Shown piece by piece: positions 26,516 to 34,954 of a stretch of 64,000 bases of DNA. The DNA is from an uncultured Roseicyclus sp. (GTDB lineage: Bacteria > Pseudomonadota > Alphaproteobacteria > Rhodobacterales > Rhodobacteraceae): positions 372,001 through 436,000 of the forward strand of contig CANMRT010000003.1 in the NCBI GenBank assembly GCA_947500415.1, given 5' to 3'. Position 1 is the stretch's first letter. Every line of letters starts with the position of its first letter. The notes under the pieces are model-generated. The model had not been told where the DNA came from. It did not search any database and saw only the letters and a program-made list of their open reading frames with translations. The translations under genes and the position numbers were made by a program.

Positions 26516-27988
26516 ATGACCCGTCACCTTCGCCTGTCCGCCGCCGTTCTGGCGCTCACCGCCAGTGCCGCGATGGCGCAACAGACCACGATCACCATCG
26601 GTATGCAGCTTGAGCCACCCATGCTCGACCCCACCGGCGGAGCGGCTGCCGCCATTGACGAAGTTGTTTACGCCAACGTTTTCGAAGGCCTGACGCGTTT
26701 CGCCGCTGATGGCTCCGTCATGCCCGGCCTCGCCGAGTCGTGGGAGATTTCCGAAGACGGCACGACCTATACCTTCAACCTGCGCTCAGGCGTGACCTTC
26801 CATGACGGCGCGGCCATGACCGCCGAAGATGTGGTCTTCAGCCTCGATCGCGCCCGCGCCGAAGACACCACCAACGCTCAGGCCGCCCTTTTCGCCAACA
26901 TTGTCAGCGCGGAAGCCACCGACGACGCAACCGTCGTCATCACCCTCGATGGCCCGGACGGCGCGTTCCTGTTCGACATGGCGTGGGGCGACGCAGTGAT
27001 CGTCGACGCAGCCTCTGCCGACGGCAACGCCACCAACCCCATCGGCACCGGCCCCTTCCGGTTCGGCGAATGGCGCCAAGGCGACAGCGTCACGCTTGTG
27101 CGCAACGACGACTATTGGGGCGAGGCACCTGCCCTGACCGAGGCCACGTTCCGCTTCATCTCCGACCCCACCGCAGCGCTTGCCGCAATGATGGCAGGTG
27201 ACGTTGATGCCTTCCCCGTCTTCCCGGCCCCTGAAAACCTTGCCCAGTTTGAGGCTGACCCACGGTTCAACGTGATCGTCGGCTCGACCGAGGGCGAAAC
27301 GATCCTTGCCATGAACAACGGCGGTGAAACGCTCTCCAACCCGTTGATCCGGCAGGCGATTTCCCACGCGATCAACCGCCAAGACATCATCGATGGCGCC
27401 ATGTTTGGCTACGGCACACCCATCGGCACACACTTCGCACCGCACAATCCCGACTACGTGGACCTGACCGGCCAGTCCGAGTTCAACCCCGATCGCGCGC
27501 GGGAGCTTCTGGCTGAGGCCGGTGCCGAAAACCTGACTCTCCGCATGATGCTACCCCCGCCCTCCTACGCCCGGCGCGGTGGTGAGATCATCGCCAGCCA
27601 ACTCCGTGACGTGGGCATCGAGACAGAGATCACCAACCTCGAATGGGCCCAGTGGCTTGAACAGGTCTTCCGCGGTTACGACTTCGACCTGACCATCGTC
27701 AGCCACACTGAACCCGCCGACATCAACATCTACGCCCGGCCCGAGTATTACTTCCAATACGACAATGCCGAGTTCCAGGGTTTGATGGATGAGTTGAACG
27801 CCGCCACCGACCCTGCGGAGCGCACGCGGATCAATCAGGCAGCCCAACAGATGATCGCTGATGACTACGTGAACGGCTACCTGTTCCAGCTCGCCAAGAC
27901 CGGTGTGGCAAACGCCAACATCGTGGGTCTTTGGGAAAACGCGCCTACGCAGGCCAATGACCTCACCGGCGTAAGCTGGACGCAATGA
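26516..27988 (+). CDS. ABC transporter substrate-binding protein, family 5
   Basis: 490-residue periplasmic binding protein of the dipeptide/oligopeptide/nickel (SBP_bac_5) family. A Sec signal ends at about residue 21 (LALTASAAMAQ). Family blocks: LEPPMLDPTGGAAAAIDEVVYANVFEGLTRF, AESWEISEDGTTYTFNLRSGVTFHDG, NPIGTGPFRFGEWRQGDSVTLVRNDDYWG and IRQAISHAINRQDIIDGAMFGYG. GGGAGAG precedes ATG 26516. The matching permeases and ATPase begin 5.2 kb downstream at 33192, after four genes of mixed strand and the creatinase gene. Its TGA overlaps the next ATG (ATGA). Substrate unknown; peptides or a creatine-like compound are possible. Confidence 0.9.
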   Translation: MTRHLRLSAAVLALTASAAMAQQTTITIGMQLEPPMLDPTGGAAAAIDEVVYANVFEGLTRFAADGSVMPGLAESWEISEDGTTYTFNLRSGVTFHDGAAMTAEDVVFSLDRARAEDTTNAQAALFANIVSAEATDDATVVITLDGPDGAFLFDMAWGDAVIVDAASADGNATNPIGTGPFRFGEWRQGDSVTLVRNDDYWGEAPALTEATFRFISDPTAALAAMMAGDVDAFPVFPAPENLAQFEADPRFNVIVGSTEGETILAMNNGGETLSNPLIRQAISHAINRQDIIDGAMFGYGTPIGTHFAPHNPDYVDLTGQSEFNPDRARELLAEAGAENLTLRMMLPPPSYARRGGEIIASQLRDVGIETEITNLEWAQWLEQVFRGYDFDLTIVSHTEPADINIYARPEYYFQYDNAEFQGLMDELNAATDPAERTRINQAAQQMIADDYVNGYLFQLAKTGVANANIVGLWENAPTQANDLTGVSWTQ

Positions 27989-28947
27989 TCACACGTCTGA
28001 CCATGGCATTGGCCCTCGCATCTGCGGGGGCCTTTGCATCTGCTGCTGACGAACTCCCGCAAGGCCACTTTATGGCCGCGCCGTTCTTCGCTGATGACAC
28101 CCTTCTACCGCGCTACATCGCGCTAGAGGTAGATGGGGCACATCTGGCGCTTTCGTTTTTCAGCCAAATCACCTTTGACCACGAGGCATGTGAGAGCCAG
28201 CAGGTATGTGAACACCGTCTCCTGGCCGCCAGTGCGGACGCGGAACTAGAGGACGGTCGCCTTGTCTTGAAGGAAGTGGACATCGATACCGAAGTCGGCC
28301 TCGACGTGCCGCGCTTCGGTTCACCCCACTTGCGGTATACGGCCCCGCTGCTCGAAGCGATGCAGGGAGCCACATTTTCGGAAACGGATTGGGGCTATGA
28401 CCTTCGTTTCGGCGACAACACCCTGTCGTTTTTTCGGGCAACCCCGAACGCACAGGATGCCATCGCCGCGTTCGCTGTCGCGATGAATCTGTCCATCCGA
28501 AACCTCGCCGGCTGCGAAGTCTCATCATTGGCACCGCTGTTCGACGATCCCGCCCCGTCCGAGGCGCAGGCCCTGTTCCGCTCCGCTTTAATGGGCTTGG
28601 AACTTCAGGCTGACCTGCTGCACCAGACCGAAGCGATCGGAGATACCTTTGCCATGGAGGAGGACGACCCAAGGGTCGATGAATACCGCAGGCTTCAGCG
28701 GATCGGCATGGCTCCGCAATTGCTGGCTTTCACAACTTCGCCGGATGCGACCCTCACTGACCGGCTATCTCAATTGCTTGAAAATGAGGCCGGCCCCGCC
28801 TTCGAACAGCAAGACACCGAATTTTACGGCCCACATTTGCCGGCCATGGTGGCGCTGTTTGATTATTTTCAAACGTCACCTGAGATCAATGCGACTGCGG
28901 CCTGCACCGACCCAAGTTTCGGGTTCATTGCAGCACAGGGCGGGTAA
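27985..28947 (+). CDS. Secreted protein of unknown function
   Basis: 320 residues with a Sec signal (about 1-20, MITRLTMALALASAGAFASA). The mature part has four or more Cys (CESQQVCEHR, NLAGCEVSSL, TAACTDPSFG), which may form disulphides in the periplasm, and no recognised domain. Its ATG overlaps the stop of the binding protein, so it is co-expressed and may be a partner of that transporter. Its stop codon lies in the loop of a strong terminator. Confidence 0.6.
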   Translation: MITRLTMALALASAGAFASAADELPQGHFMAAPFFADDTLLPRYIALEVDGAHLALSFFSQITFDHEACESQQVCEHRLLAASADAELEDGRLVLKEVDIDTEVGLDVPRFGSPHLRYTAPLLEAMQGATFSETDWGYDLRFGDNTLSFFRATPNAQDAIAAFAVAMNLSIRNLAGCEVSSLAPLFDDPAPSEAQALFRSALMGLELQADLLHQTEAIGDTFAMEEDDPRVDEYRRLQRIGMAPQLLAFTTSPDATLTDRLSQLLENEAGPAFEQQDTEFYGPHLPAMVALFDYFQTSPEINATAACTDPSFGFIAAQGG

Positions 28948-28970
28948 TTATCCCGCCCTGTGCGATTTTT
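28933..28970 (+). terminator. Intrinsic terminator containing the stop codon
   Basis: GCACAGGGCGGG (28933-28944) and CCCGCCCTGTGC (28952-28963) make a perfect 12-bp stem; the TAA stop of the upstream gene is in the 7-nt loop; T tract at 28966-28970. The T tract touches the stop codon of the convergent MBL gene. Confidence 0.9.
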
Positions 28971-29794
28971 CATTCGGGATAAACAGTGCTCACGGCCATC
29001 TGGACCGCAAAAGCAAGGCCAAGGTCCTCACGCCCCTCCATCATCCGCGCAGTCAGCGCCTCGGCACTGTCGGTCTCTTCGAGCGCCTGCTGCCAGATAT
29101 CCAGATACGCGCGGGTATAGGCGAAGACGCCCGCATCATTGGCCGATGTCTCCAAACGGTGACCGGGGACAACGGTTCCTGCACCGATGGCCTCCAACGC
29201 ATCAAGATTGGCGCGCCACAAGTCGATACGTTCAACCGTGGTGTTTTCTGCCACCCAAACGTGGCAATCGACGTAGGCCATGTCGGCCGCAATCAGCGTG
29301 TCGAGCGAGGCAATGTGCAACGGCGTGATCACATCCGTATCACCATGCATCGGCCCCAACACCTCGATCTCTTCGCCTTCCAGCATCAACGCGCCGTCCA
29401 GTGCCTCAACTACGCCAATGTCGCCCACCGGCAACAACGCCAGCACGTCCGGATGCGCAACGGCACGCAACACCGGGAAACGTTCCCGGATTACAGGCAG
29501 ACCAGAGTAGTGGTCGGGATGCGCGTGGGTGATGAACACCGTTTCCAACCGACGCCCGGTCGCCTCGATAATGTCTGCTAGGCGTGTAGCATTCTCAGGC
29601 GTGAACTGGGTATCGACGAGCAAGGCCGTCTCGTCACCCATAACCACAACGCTGTCGACGTTGCCGCCCATCGCGTCGCCGGTAAACACTTGCGCCTGTG
29701 CGGCTCCGGCCATCGCCGTGCTCGGCCAAAGGGCCGCAGCAGCAGCTGTGCCACCAGTGATTTGAAGGAAGGTTCTACGGTCGAGAAGGAACAT
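28970..29794 (-). CDS. MBL-fold metallo-hydrolase, Tat-exported
   Basis: 274 residues. The N-terminus LDRRTFLQITGGTAAAAALW is a twin-arginine signal, so the protein is exported folded. The metallo-beta-lactamase signature ETVFITHAHPDHYSG (HxHxDH, about 88-102) is present, with later metal ligands in GPMHGDTDVI and VVPGHR. It resembles exported glyoxalase II-like or lactonase-like hydrolases. AGGAGAG precedes ATG 29794. It is divergent from the HxlR regulator and likely controlled by it. Confidence 0.85.
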   Translation of the reverse strand: MFLLDRRTFLQITGGTAAAAALWPSTAMAGAAQAQVFTGDAMGGNVDSVVVMGDETALLVDTQFTPENATRLADIIEATGRRLETVFITHAHPDHYSGLPVIRERFPVLRAVAHPDVLALLPVGDIGVVEALDGALMLEGEEIEVLGPMHGDTDVITPLHIASLDTLIAADMAYVDCHVWVAENTTVERIDLWRANLDALEAIGAGTVVPGHRLETSANDAGVFAYTRAYLDIWQQALEETDSAEALTARMMEGREDLGLAFAVQMAVSTVYPE

Positions 29795-29815
29795 ATTGGC
29801 TCTCCTTGTCAGGTT

Positions 29816-29850
29816 GGTTCCGAATCTATACCAACACTACATACGGAACC
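29816..29850. promoter_or_regulatory. Inverted repeat in MBL/HxlR divergent promoter
   Basis: GGTTCCG (29816-29822) and CGGAACC (29844-29850) are perfect inverted repeats with a 21-bp spacer, centred in the 82-bp gap between the divergent MBL and HxlR genes. It is the natural candidate for the HxlR operator acting on both genes. Confidence 0.5.
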
Positions 29851-29876
29851 GACTTGATCCGTGAAGGAGGCACTTT

Positions 29877-30275
29877 TTGGTAACCCGCCCAACGACCCGC
29901 GATGCCTACGGGCATCTGATCGAATATGACCCCGAGATCTGTCCGATCCGCCATGTGCTGGACGGCATTGGCGACAAATGGACGATCATTGTGCTGACCG
30001 CCCTCAAACCCGGTTCAATGCGTTTTTCGGAATTGCGACGCGCCATATCGGACATCTCGCAGCGGATGCTGACCGTGACACTACGCAAGCTGGAACGCGA
30101 CGGTTTCCTCAATCGGACGGTCACACCAACCATCCCGGCGCGGGTCGACTATGAACTGACCGACCTTGGCCAATCGCTGGTTTCCAACCTCGCGCCTCTC
30201 GCGGAATGGGCCCTGAACCACCGCGATCCCATCGCAAAATCCCGCGCGCTTTACGACGCGGCGGCAAAAGACTGA
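29877..30275 (+). CDS. HxlR-family transcriptional regulator
   Basis: 132-residue winged-helix regulator. HxlR marks are CPIRHVLDGIGDKWTIIVLTALKPG (about 22-46), MRFSELRRAISDISQRMLTVTLRKLERDGFLNR and the wing VDYELTDLGQSL. The conserved Cys at the start of the domain is present (Cys22); in YodB/HypR-type members it senses quinones or diamide. The start is TTG 29877, six bases after GAAGGAGG; there is no in-frame ATG or GTG that keeps the domain. It likely controls the divergent MBL hydrolase through the repeat at 29816-29850. Confidence 0.85.
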   Translation: MVTRPTTRDAYGHLIEYDPEICPIRHVLDGIGDKWTIIVLTALKPGSMRFSELRRAISDISQRMLTVTLRKLERDGFLNRTVTPTIPARVDYELTDLGQSLVSNLAPLAEWALNHRDPIAKSRALYDAAAKD

Positions 30276-30366
30276 TTCCCATTCGCAAGTTCTGTTGTCA
30301 TGGTTCTGTCATTGCAGGTGGCTAGACCATTGCTGGAACGAACACGTCGCTGGGGGACTTTCACGC

Positions 30367-31770
30367 ATGACGATGACCCGCTTTCTGGGCGCCACCGCCT
30401 TGGCCCTGTCACTGGCCGCGCCGGGGAACGCCGAAACCTACATTGTCACCAGCCCCGCAAACGCGGGCGAAGGCACGCTTCGGGCCGCCCTTGCTGCGGC
30501 CGCTTCCGTGGGCGACGGCACCGACATTATCTTCATCCAGACCGATCAAGACATCACCCTGACCGCCCCGCTCATCTATGACGGCATCGACGATCTGGAA
30601 ATCATCGGTCAACGCCAAGCGATCCGCGCCGCCAGCGACTTCGCGCTGCTGACAACCACCCGCGCCACGCGACTTGAGATTGACCGCCTCCGCTTCATCG
30701 GCCCCGGCAACTTCTCCATTGAAGACCAAGGACCAAACGGCGCACCCGGCATCCTTGTCGATGTGCCTGAAGGCGTAATCGGCAACGTCCACGTCCGCCT
30801 GCAATCGGTCGGCATTTCCGGCACGGCGGGCCATGGCCTTCACATATCCGATTGCACATTGGCCGAGGCCTGCGGTGGCGGCGAAGGCGGGGCCGGAGGC
30901 GGCTCAGACGCCGGGGTTATCTTGGAACTGCTTAACGTCGCGGTGGAAGACACGGCCAACGGGCGCTTCGACGCCGACGGAATCCGCGTCGATGAACGTG
31001 GGCCAGGCTCCATCCAATTCGATGCCGTTGGCCTTCGCGTGAACAATGTCGGCGCAGACGGCGTGGAATTGGACGAAGGCCAAGACGGCCATGTCCTCGT
31101 GACGGTTTCAGGTGGCGGATTCGTCAGAAACGGCGCCTATTGCGATCCGGAACTACTAACCCCCTTCATGCCCGAACAGGACGAGGGCGAATTCGACGAA
31201 GGCACCACCGCCAGCGACGCAATTCCTGGCCCAATCGTTGAATCCCCCGATGACGGCTGCTTCGAACGAGAAGTCGATCTCTACGATGACGGCAGCGTCG
31301 AAGCCTATGAATTCTCCATCGACGTGGACGACGGCTTCGACATCGACGAAGACGGCCCCGGCGACATCGTGGCGACCTTCACTGGCACTTCGATGCTCGA
31401 GAACTACGACGAGGGTTTTGACTTCGACGAAGCAGGCGCAGGCCACGTTGAAGCGAATTTCATCTCCATCTTCGCCGCTGAAAACGTCGATGACGCCATC
31501 AAGATCTCCGAAGAAGGACCAGGCGACGTCATTGGCACTGTCACGACCACTGAGGTGATCAGCAACGGCGGCGTCGGCATCGTCTACGAGGAAGAAGACG
31601 GCGGCGATCTACAACTGGTGATCCTGCGCTCTGCCACTGTGGGCAATGACGGCGGTGAACTGGGCATCGAAGCAGTGCAGGACGGCGATGGCGCGGGTTT
31701 CGTATCCATCATCGACACCGAAGTCGCCGACGGAATCGAAGTGGACGGCGCCGAAATCGACCCGGACTAA
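30367..31770 (+). CDS. Secreted acidic repeat protein, beta-helix-like
   Basis: 467 residues with a signal peptide (about 1-20, ending APGNAE). The mature protein is strongly acidic and built of imperfect repeats of about 35-40 residues around the core DG-[IF]-x-[VI]-DE-x-GPG-[DS]-I, for example DGIRVDERGPGSIQ, DGFDIDEDGPGDIV, EGFDFDEAGAGHVE and DAIKISEEGPGDVI. The front end (TYIVTSPANAGEGTLRAALAAA) resembles right-handed beta-helix proteins with CSLREA-like starts. The many Asp/Glu suggest calcium binding. No enzymatic residues are recognised. ATG 30367 or 30373 are both possible. Not part of the surrounding operons. Confidence 0.62.
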   Translation: MTMTRFLGATALALSLAAPGNAETYIVTSPANAGEGTLRAALAAAASVGDGTDIIFIQTDQDITLTAPLIYDGIDDLEIIGQRQAIRAASDFALLTTTRATRLEIDRLRFIGPGNFSIEDQGPNGAPGILVDVPEGVIGNVHVRLQSVGISGTAGHGLHISDCTLAEACGGGEGGAGGGSDAGVILELLNVAVEDTANGRFDADGIRVDERGPGSIQFDAVGLRVNNVGADGVELDEGQDGHVLVTVSGGGFVRNGAYCDPELLTPFMPEQDEGEFDEGTTASDAIPGPIVESPDDGCFEREVDLYDDGSVEAYEFSIDVDDGFDIDEDGPGDIVATFTGTSMLENYDEGFDFDEAGAGHVEANFISIFAAENVDDAIKISEEGPGDVIGTVTTTEVISNGGVGIVYEEEDGGDLQLVILRSATVGNDGGELGIEAVQDGDGAGFVSIIDTEVADGIEVDGAEIDPD

Positions 31771-31776
31771 GGCGTT

Positions 31777-31805
31777 CGTCCCCAGCACACGACGCGCCGG
31801 GGACG
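31777..31805. terminator. Hairpin between convergent genes
   Basis: CGTCCCC (31777-31783) pairs with GGGGACG (31799-31805) in the 42-bp gap between the acidic repeat protein and creatinase. No T tract follows, so terminator function is only possible. Confidence 0.35.
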
Positions 31806-31812
31806 GATTGGG

Positions 31813-33027
31813 TCAGACGACGTTGAAGTCCGGGCCGTAAGGGTAGCCTGTGATATTCTCGGCCCCGTCATCCCCAACGATCAGAATGTCATGCTCGCGG
31901 TACCCCCCGGCACCCGGCAGTCCTTCCGGGATCGTCAGCATCGGCTCCATCGAAATCACCATGCCCGGCTCCAGCACCGTGTCGATATCTTCGCGCAGTT
32001 CCAGCCCCGCCTCGCGCCCGTAATAATGCGAGAGCACGCCAAACGAATGGCCATACCCGAAGCTGCGATACTGCAGCAGATCACGCTCGGCGAAGAACGC
32101 GTTGATCTGATGCGTGATCTCGGCGCAGCTCACACCTGGCCGGATCAACGAAATCCCTAACTCATGCGCCCCCACATTCGCCTCCCAAATCGCAAGGGAG
32201 GCCGCATCGACCTCTCCCGCAAACAAGGTCCGCTCCAAAGCCGTGTAGTAGCCCGAGATCATCGGAAACGTATTCAGGCTCAGGACATCACCGCGCTCAA
32301 TCGCGCGCCCCGTGACCGGGTTATGGGCCCCATCCGTGTTCAGACCCGATTGGAACCAAACCCACGTGTCGCGGTATTCTGCGTCAGGGAAAGTGTCGGC
32401 GATATGGGCCTCCATCGCGTCCCGCCCTGCCATGGCAACGTCAATCTCGCGCGCGCCGATACGGATCGCCTCGCGGATCGCATAACCGCCCACATCCGCA
32501 GCCTTCGCTCCGGCCCGGATCAAGTCTCGCTCCGCCGGTGATTTGACCATGCGTTGGCCCATCGTGGCAGCCGCGATGTCACGCACTTCCACGGGCGCCA
32601 TGAACGCTTCCATCAACCCACGCTGCATCAAGGTCAGGTGATCGCCCTCAATCGCCACCCGGCGATCCTTACCGGCCACATGCACAACCGCACGCCAGAA
32701 ATTGTCCCGCTCCCAATCGGTGTAAGTGATCGCCTCAAACGCCGAGCGTCGCCATGGCTGACCCGCGTCGATCCCCGCACTAATTGCAACCGCTCGATCT
32801 GCCGTCACAACCAGCCCGTAGGGCCGACCGAACGCGCAATACAGGAAGCCCGAATAGTAAGCGATGTTGTGCATTGAGGTCAGCACGGCAACCTCCGCGC
32901 CCTCCACCTCAAGAATGCGCCGCAACCCGGCAATCCGCGCCTCATACTCAGATTGCGAAAACGGCAGGACGGCCTTTTCGCCGTTCTCGAATGAATGAAA
33001 TTGGGGGCGTGTGGCAGATGTAAGCAT
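31813..33027 (-). CDS. Creatinase (creatine amidinohydrolase)
   Basis: 404 residues, the size of Pseudomonas/Flavobacterium creatinase, of the pita-bread M24 fold. It hydrolyses creatine to sarcosine and urea without metal. The similarity is extensive: SMHNIAYYSGFLYCAFGRPY, ISAGIDAGQPWRRSAFEAI, WFQSGLNTDGAHNPVTGRA with the catalytic His, LSLNTFPMISGYYTALERTLF, FGYGHSFGVLSHYYGREAG and MVISMEPMLTIPEGLPGAGG. This distinguishes it from Xaa-Pro peptidases, which keep metal ligands. GGAGGG precedes ATG 33027. It is divergent from a peptide/opine-type ABC transporter, which could import creatine or related guanidino compounds. Confidence 0.9.
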   Translation of the reverse strand: MLTSATRPQFHSFENGEKAVLPFSQSEYEARIAGLRRILEVEGAEVAVLTSMHNIAYYSGFLYCAFGRPYGLVVTADRAVAISAGIDAGQPWRRSAFEAITYTDWERDNFWRAVVHVAGKDRRVAIEGDHLTLMQRGLMEAFMAPVEVRDIAAATMGQRMVKSPAERDLIRAGAKAADVGGYAIREAIRIGAREIDVAMAGRDAMEAHIADTFPDAEYRDTWVWFQSGLNTDGAHNPVTGRAIERGDVLSLNTFPMISGYYTALERTLFAGEVDAASLAIWEANVGAHELGISLIRPGVSCAEITHQINAFFAERDLLQYRSFGYGHSFGVLSHYYGREAGLELREDIDTVLEPGMVISMEPMLTIPEGLPGAGGYREHDILIVGDDGAENITGYPYGPDFNVV

Positions 33028-33191
33028 GACGCCGACCCTCCTTTTTACAAGAAGGCCCCGGCGTGCAGGGCAGTGTGGCCTATGGGGGGTGACGCCATCA
33101 CCCGGGCCGAGCCTTTGGCGTAAACTGGCGGGGGCGTTTCGGTCAAGTCCCCTCTGGCCCCTTGCGCGCGCGCGCCCTAACCTGCGCGGCA

Positions 33192-34133
33192 ATGCTGCGT
33201 TACCTCCTCATCCGCGCCTTGTCGCTTAGCCTCAGCCTGATCGTGGCCAGCGTCGTGATCTTCGCGGTGATCGAGGTCATTCCCGGCGATCCCGCCGCCT
33301 TCATGCTCGGGCTGAACGCGACCGATACCGCCATCGAAAACCTGCGCGCCGAACTCGGACTGGGTGGGTCTCTGGTTGAACGTTACTTCGCCTGGATCAC
33401 CGGGATGCTGGCTGGCGATTTTGGCACGTCGTACACCTACCGCGTCCCCGTGGCCGAGCTTGTGGCAGACCGCATCTGGGTCTCGCTGCCGCTCGCCATC
33501 TTTGCCCTGATCCTGTCCACGCTAATCGCCGTGCCCGTGGGCGTTCTGGCGGCAACGAACCGGGGGGGCTTCGGCGATTTCTCGATCATGGGCGTTACGC
33601 AACTGGGCATCGCCATCCCGAACTTCTGGTTCGCCATGCTGCTTGTGCTGGCCTTCGCCGTGACGCTCCCGTGGTTCTCCGCCGGTGGTTTCCCCGGCTG
33701 GGATCAACCCGGCCCCGCGCTAAAATCACTTGTCTTGCCCGCCATCGCGCTCGCCCTACCACAGGCCTCCATCCTCGCGCGCGTGATGCGTTCCGCCCTG
33801 ATCGAGACGCTGGATCAAGACTACATCCGCACCGCCCGCGCCCGTGGCCTCACGCGCGGCCAAACCATCCGCCGCCACGCGCTCCGCAACGCGCTCATCC
33901 CGGTGCTCACCATCATCGGCCTGCAATTCAGCTTCCTTCTGGCGGGCGCCATCATCATCGAAAACGTCTTCTTCCTTCCGGGCCTCGGGCGGCTGGTGTT
34001 TCAAGGCATCACCCAGCGCGATCTGGTCGTCGTTGAATCCGTCACCATGCTGCTCGTCTTCGCGGTAATCGTCGTGACCTTCCTTGTCGACATCGCCTAC
34101 GCCGTGGTCGACCCAAGGCTGCGCCGCAAATGA
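33192..34133 (+). CDS. ABC transporter permease (DppB/OppB type)
   Basis: 313-residue permease with six membrane helices. The N-terminus MLRYLLIRALSLSLSLIVAS and the signature EVIPGDPAAFMLG are typical of DppB/OppB; the cytoplasmic EAA loop reads YIRTARARGLTRGQTIRRHALRNALIPVL (about 212-240). First gene of a four-gene chain with ATGA overlaps (permease, permease, double ATPase, aldehyde dehydrogenase). It forms the channel with the next gene; the binding protein is probably the one at 26516. ATG 33192 gives the standard N-terminus. Confidence 0.92.
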   Translation: MLRYLLIRALSLSLSLIVASVVIFAVIEVIPGDPAAFMLGLNATDTAIENLRAELGLGGSLVERYFAWITGMLAGDFGTSYTYRVPVAELVADRIWVSLPLAIFALILSTLIAVPVGVLAATNRGGFGDFSIMGVTQLGIAIPNFWFAMLLVLAFAVTLPWFSAGGFPGWDQPGPALKSLVLPAIALALPQASILARVMRSALIETLDQDYIRTARARGLTRGQTIRRHALRNALIPVLTIIGLQFSFLLAGAIIIENVFFLPGLGRLVFQGITQRDLVVVESVTMLLVFAVIVVTFLVDIAYAVVDPRLRRK

Positions 34134-34954
34134 TCCGCCTGCCCGCCACCCTTTGGATCGGTTCGATCCTGACTGCCTTCTTCATCGCCACGGCGCTCCT
34201 GTCGCTGGTCTGGACGCCCTACGACATCACGCAATTGCAGGTCTCAAACCGCTTCCAACCTTGGTCCTCAACCCATCTGCTCGGCACCGATCAAGTGGGC
34301 CGCGATATGGTCTCCATGCTGATGGAAGGCGCGCGCACTTCGATTGCCGTGGCCATCGTCGCAATCGGCATCGGTATCACGCTTGGCGTCCCCCTCGGCC
34401 TTGCCGCTGCCGCCACGCGCGGCAGCCTGCTCGATGAGATCATCATGCGTAGCAACGACCTGATCTTCGCTTTCCCGTCGCTTGTGATCGCAATCCTCAT
34501 CACCGCCATCTGGGGGCCGTCCGCGACCAACGCCATCATCGCCATCGGCATCTTCAACATCCCCGTCTTTGCCCGTGTGGCCCGGGGTGCCGCCCTGCCG
34601 ATCTGGACGCTCGATTACATCCTCGCCGCCCGCACCGCTGGCAAATCCCGCGTCCGCATCAGCGCGGAGCACGTGCTGCCCAACATCGCGAACCTTCTGA
34701 TCGTGCAGGCCACCATTCAATTCTCCCTCGGCATCCTCGCCGAAGCGGGGCTCAGCTACGTGGGCCTCGGCGCGCAACCACCCGCCTCCTCCCTCGGGCG
34801 GATGCTCAGCGACAGCCAGACGATGATCTATTCCAACGCCTGGCTCGCCGTCCTGCCGGGCCTCGCCATTGTCATCCTCGTCCTCGGCCTCAACCTTCTG
34901 GGCGATGGCCTCCGCGACGCCCTCGACCCCCGATTGCGGAGGGCGCGGGAATGA
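34130..34954 (+). CDS. ABC transporter permease (DppC/OppC type)
   Basis: 274 residues, start overlapping the previous stop (ATGA). DppC marks: LLGTDQVGRDMVSMLMEGARTSIAVAIVA near residue 45-75, LIFAFPSLVIAILITAIWG and the EAA loop LAARTAGKSRVRISAEHVLPNIANLL, then AEAGLSYVGLGAQPPASSLGRML. Six predicted helices. Partner of the DppB-type protein; together they import an oligopeptide-like or small amine substrate. Confidence 0.92.
   Translation: MIRLPATLWIGSILTAFFIATALLSLVWTPYDITQLQVSNRFQPWSSTHLLGTDQVGRDMVSMLMEGARTSIAVAIVAIGIGITLGVPLGLAAAATRGSLLDEIIMRSNDLIFAFPSLVIAILITAIWGPSATNAIIAIGIFNIPVFARVARGAALPIWTLDYILAARTAGKSRVRISAEHVLPNIANLLIVQATIQFSLGILAEAGLSYVGLGAQPPASSLGRMLSDSQTMIYSNAWLAVLPGLAIVILVLGLNLLGDGLRDALDPRLRRARE

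Noticed and set aside
31813-33027. Xaa-Pro aminopeptidase instead of creatinase
   Set aside because: The peptidase metal-ligand pattern is missing, while long stretches match creatinase, including the NTDGAHNPVT catalytic region.
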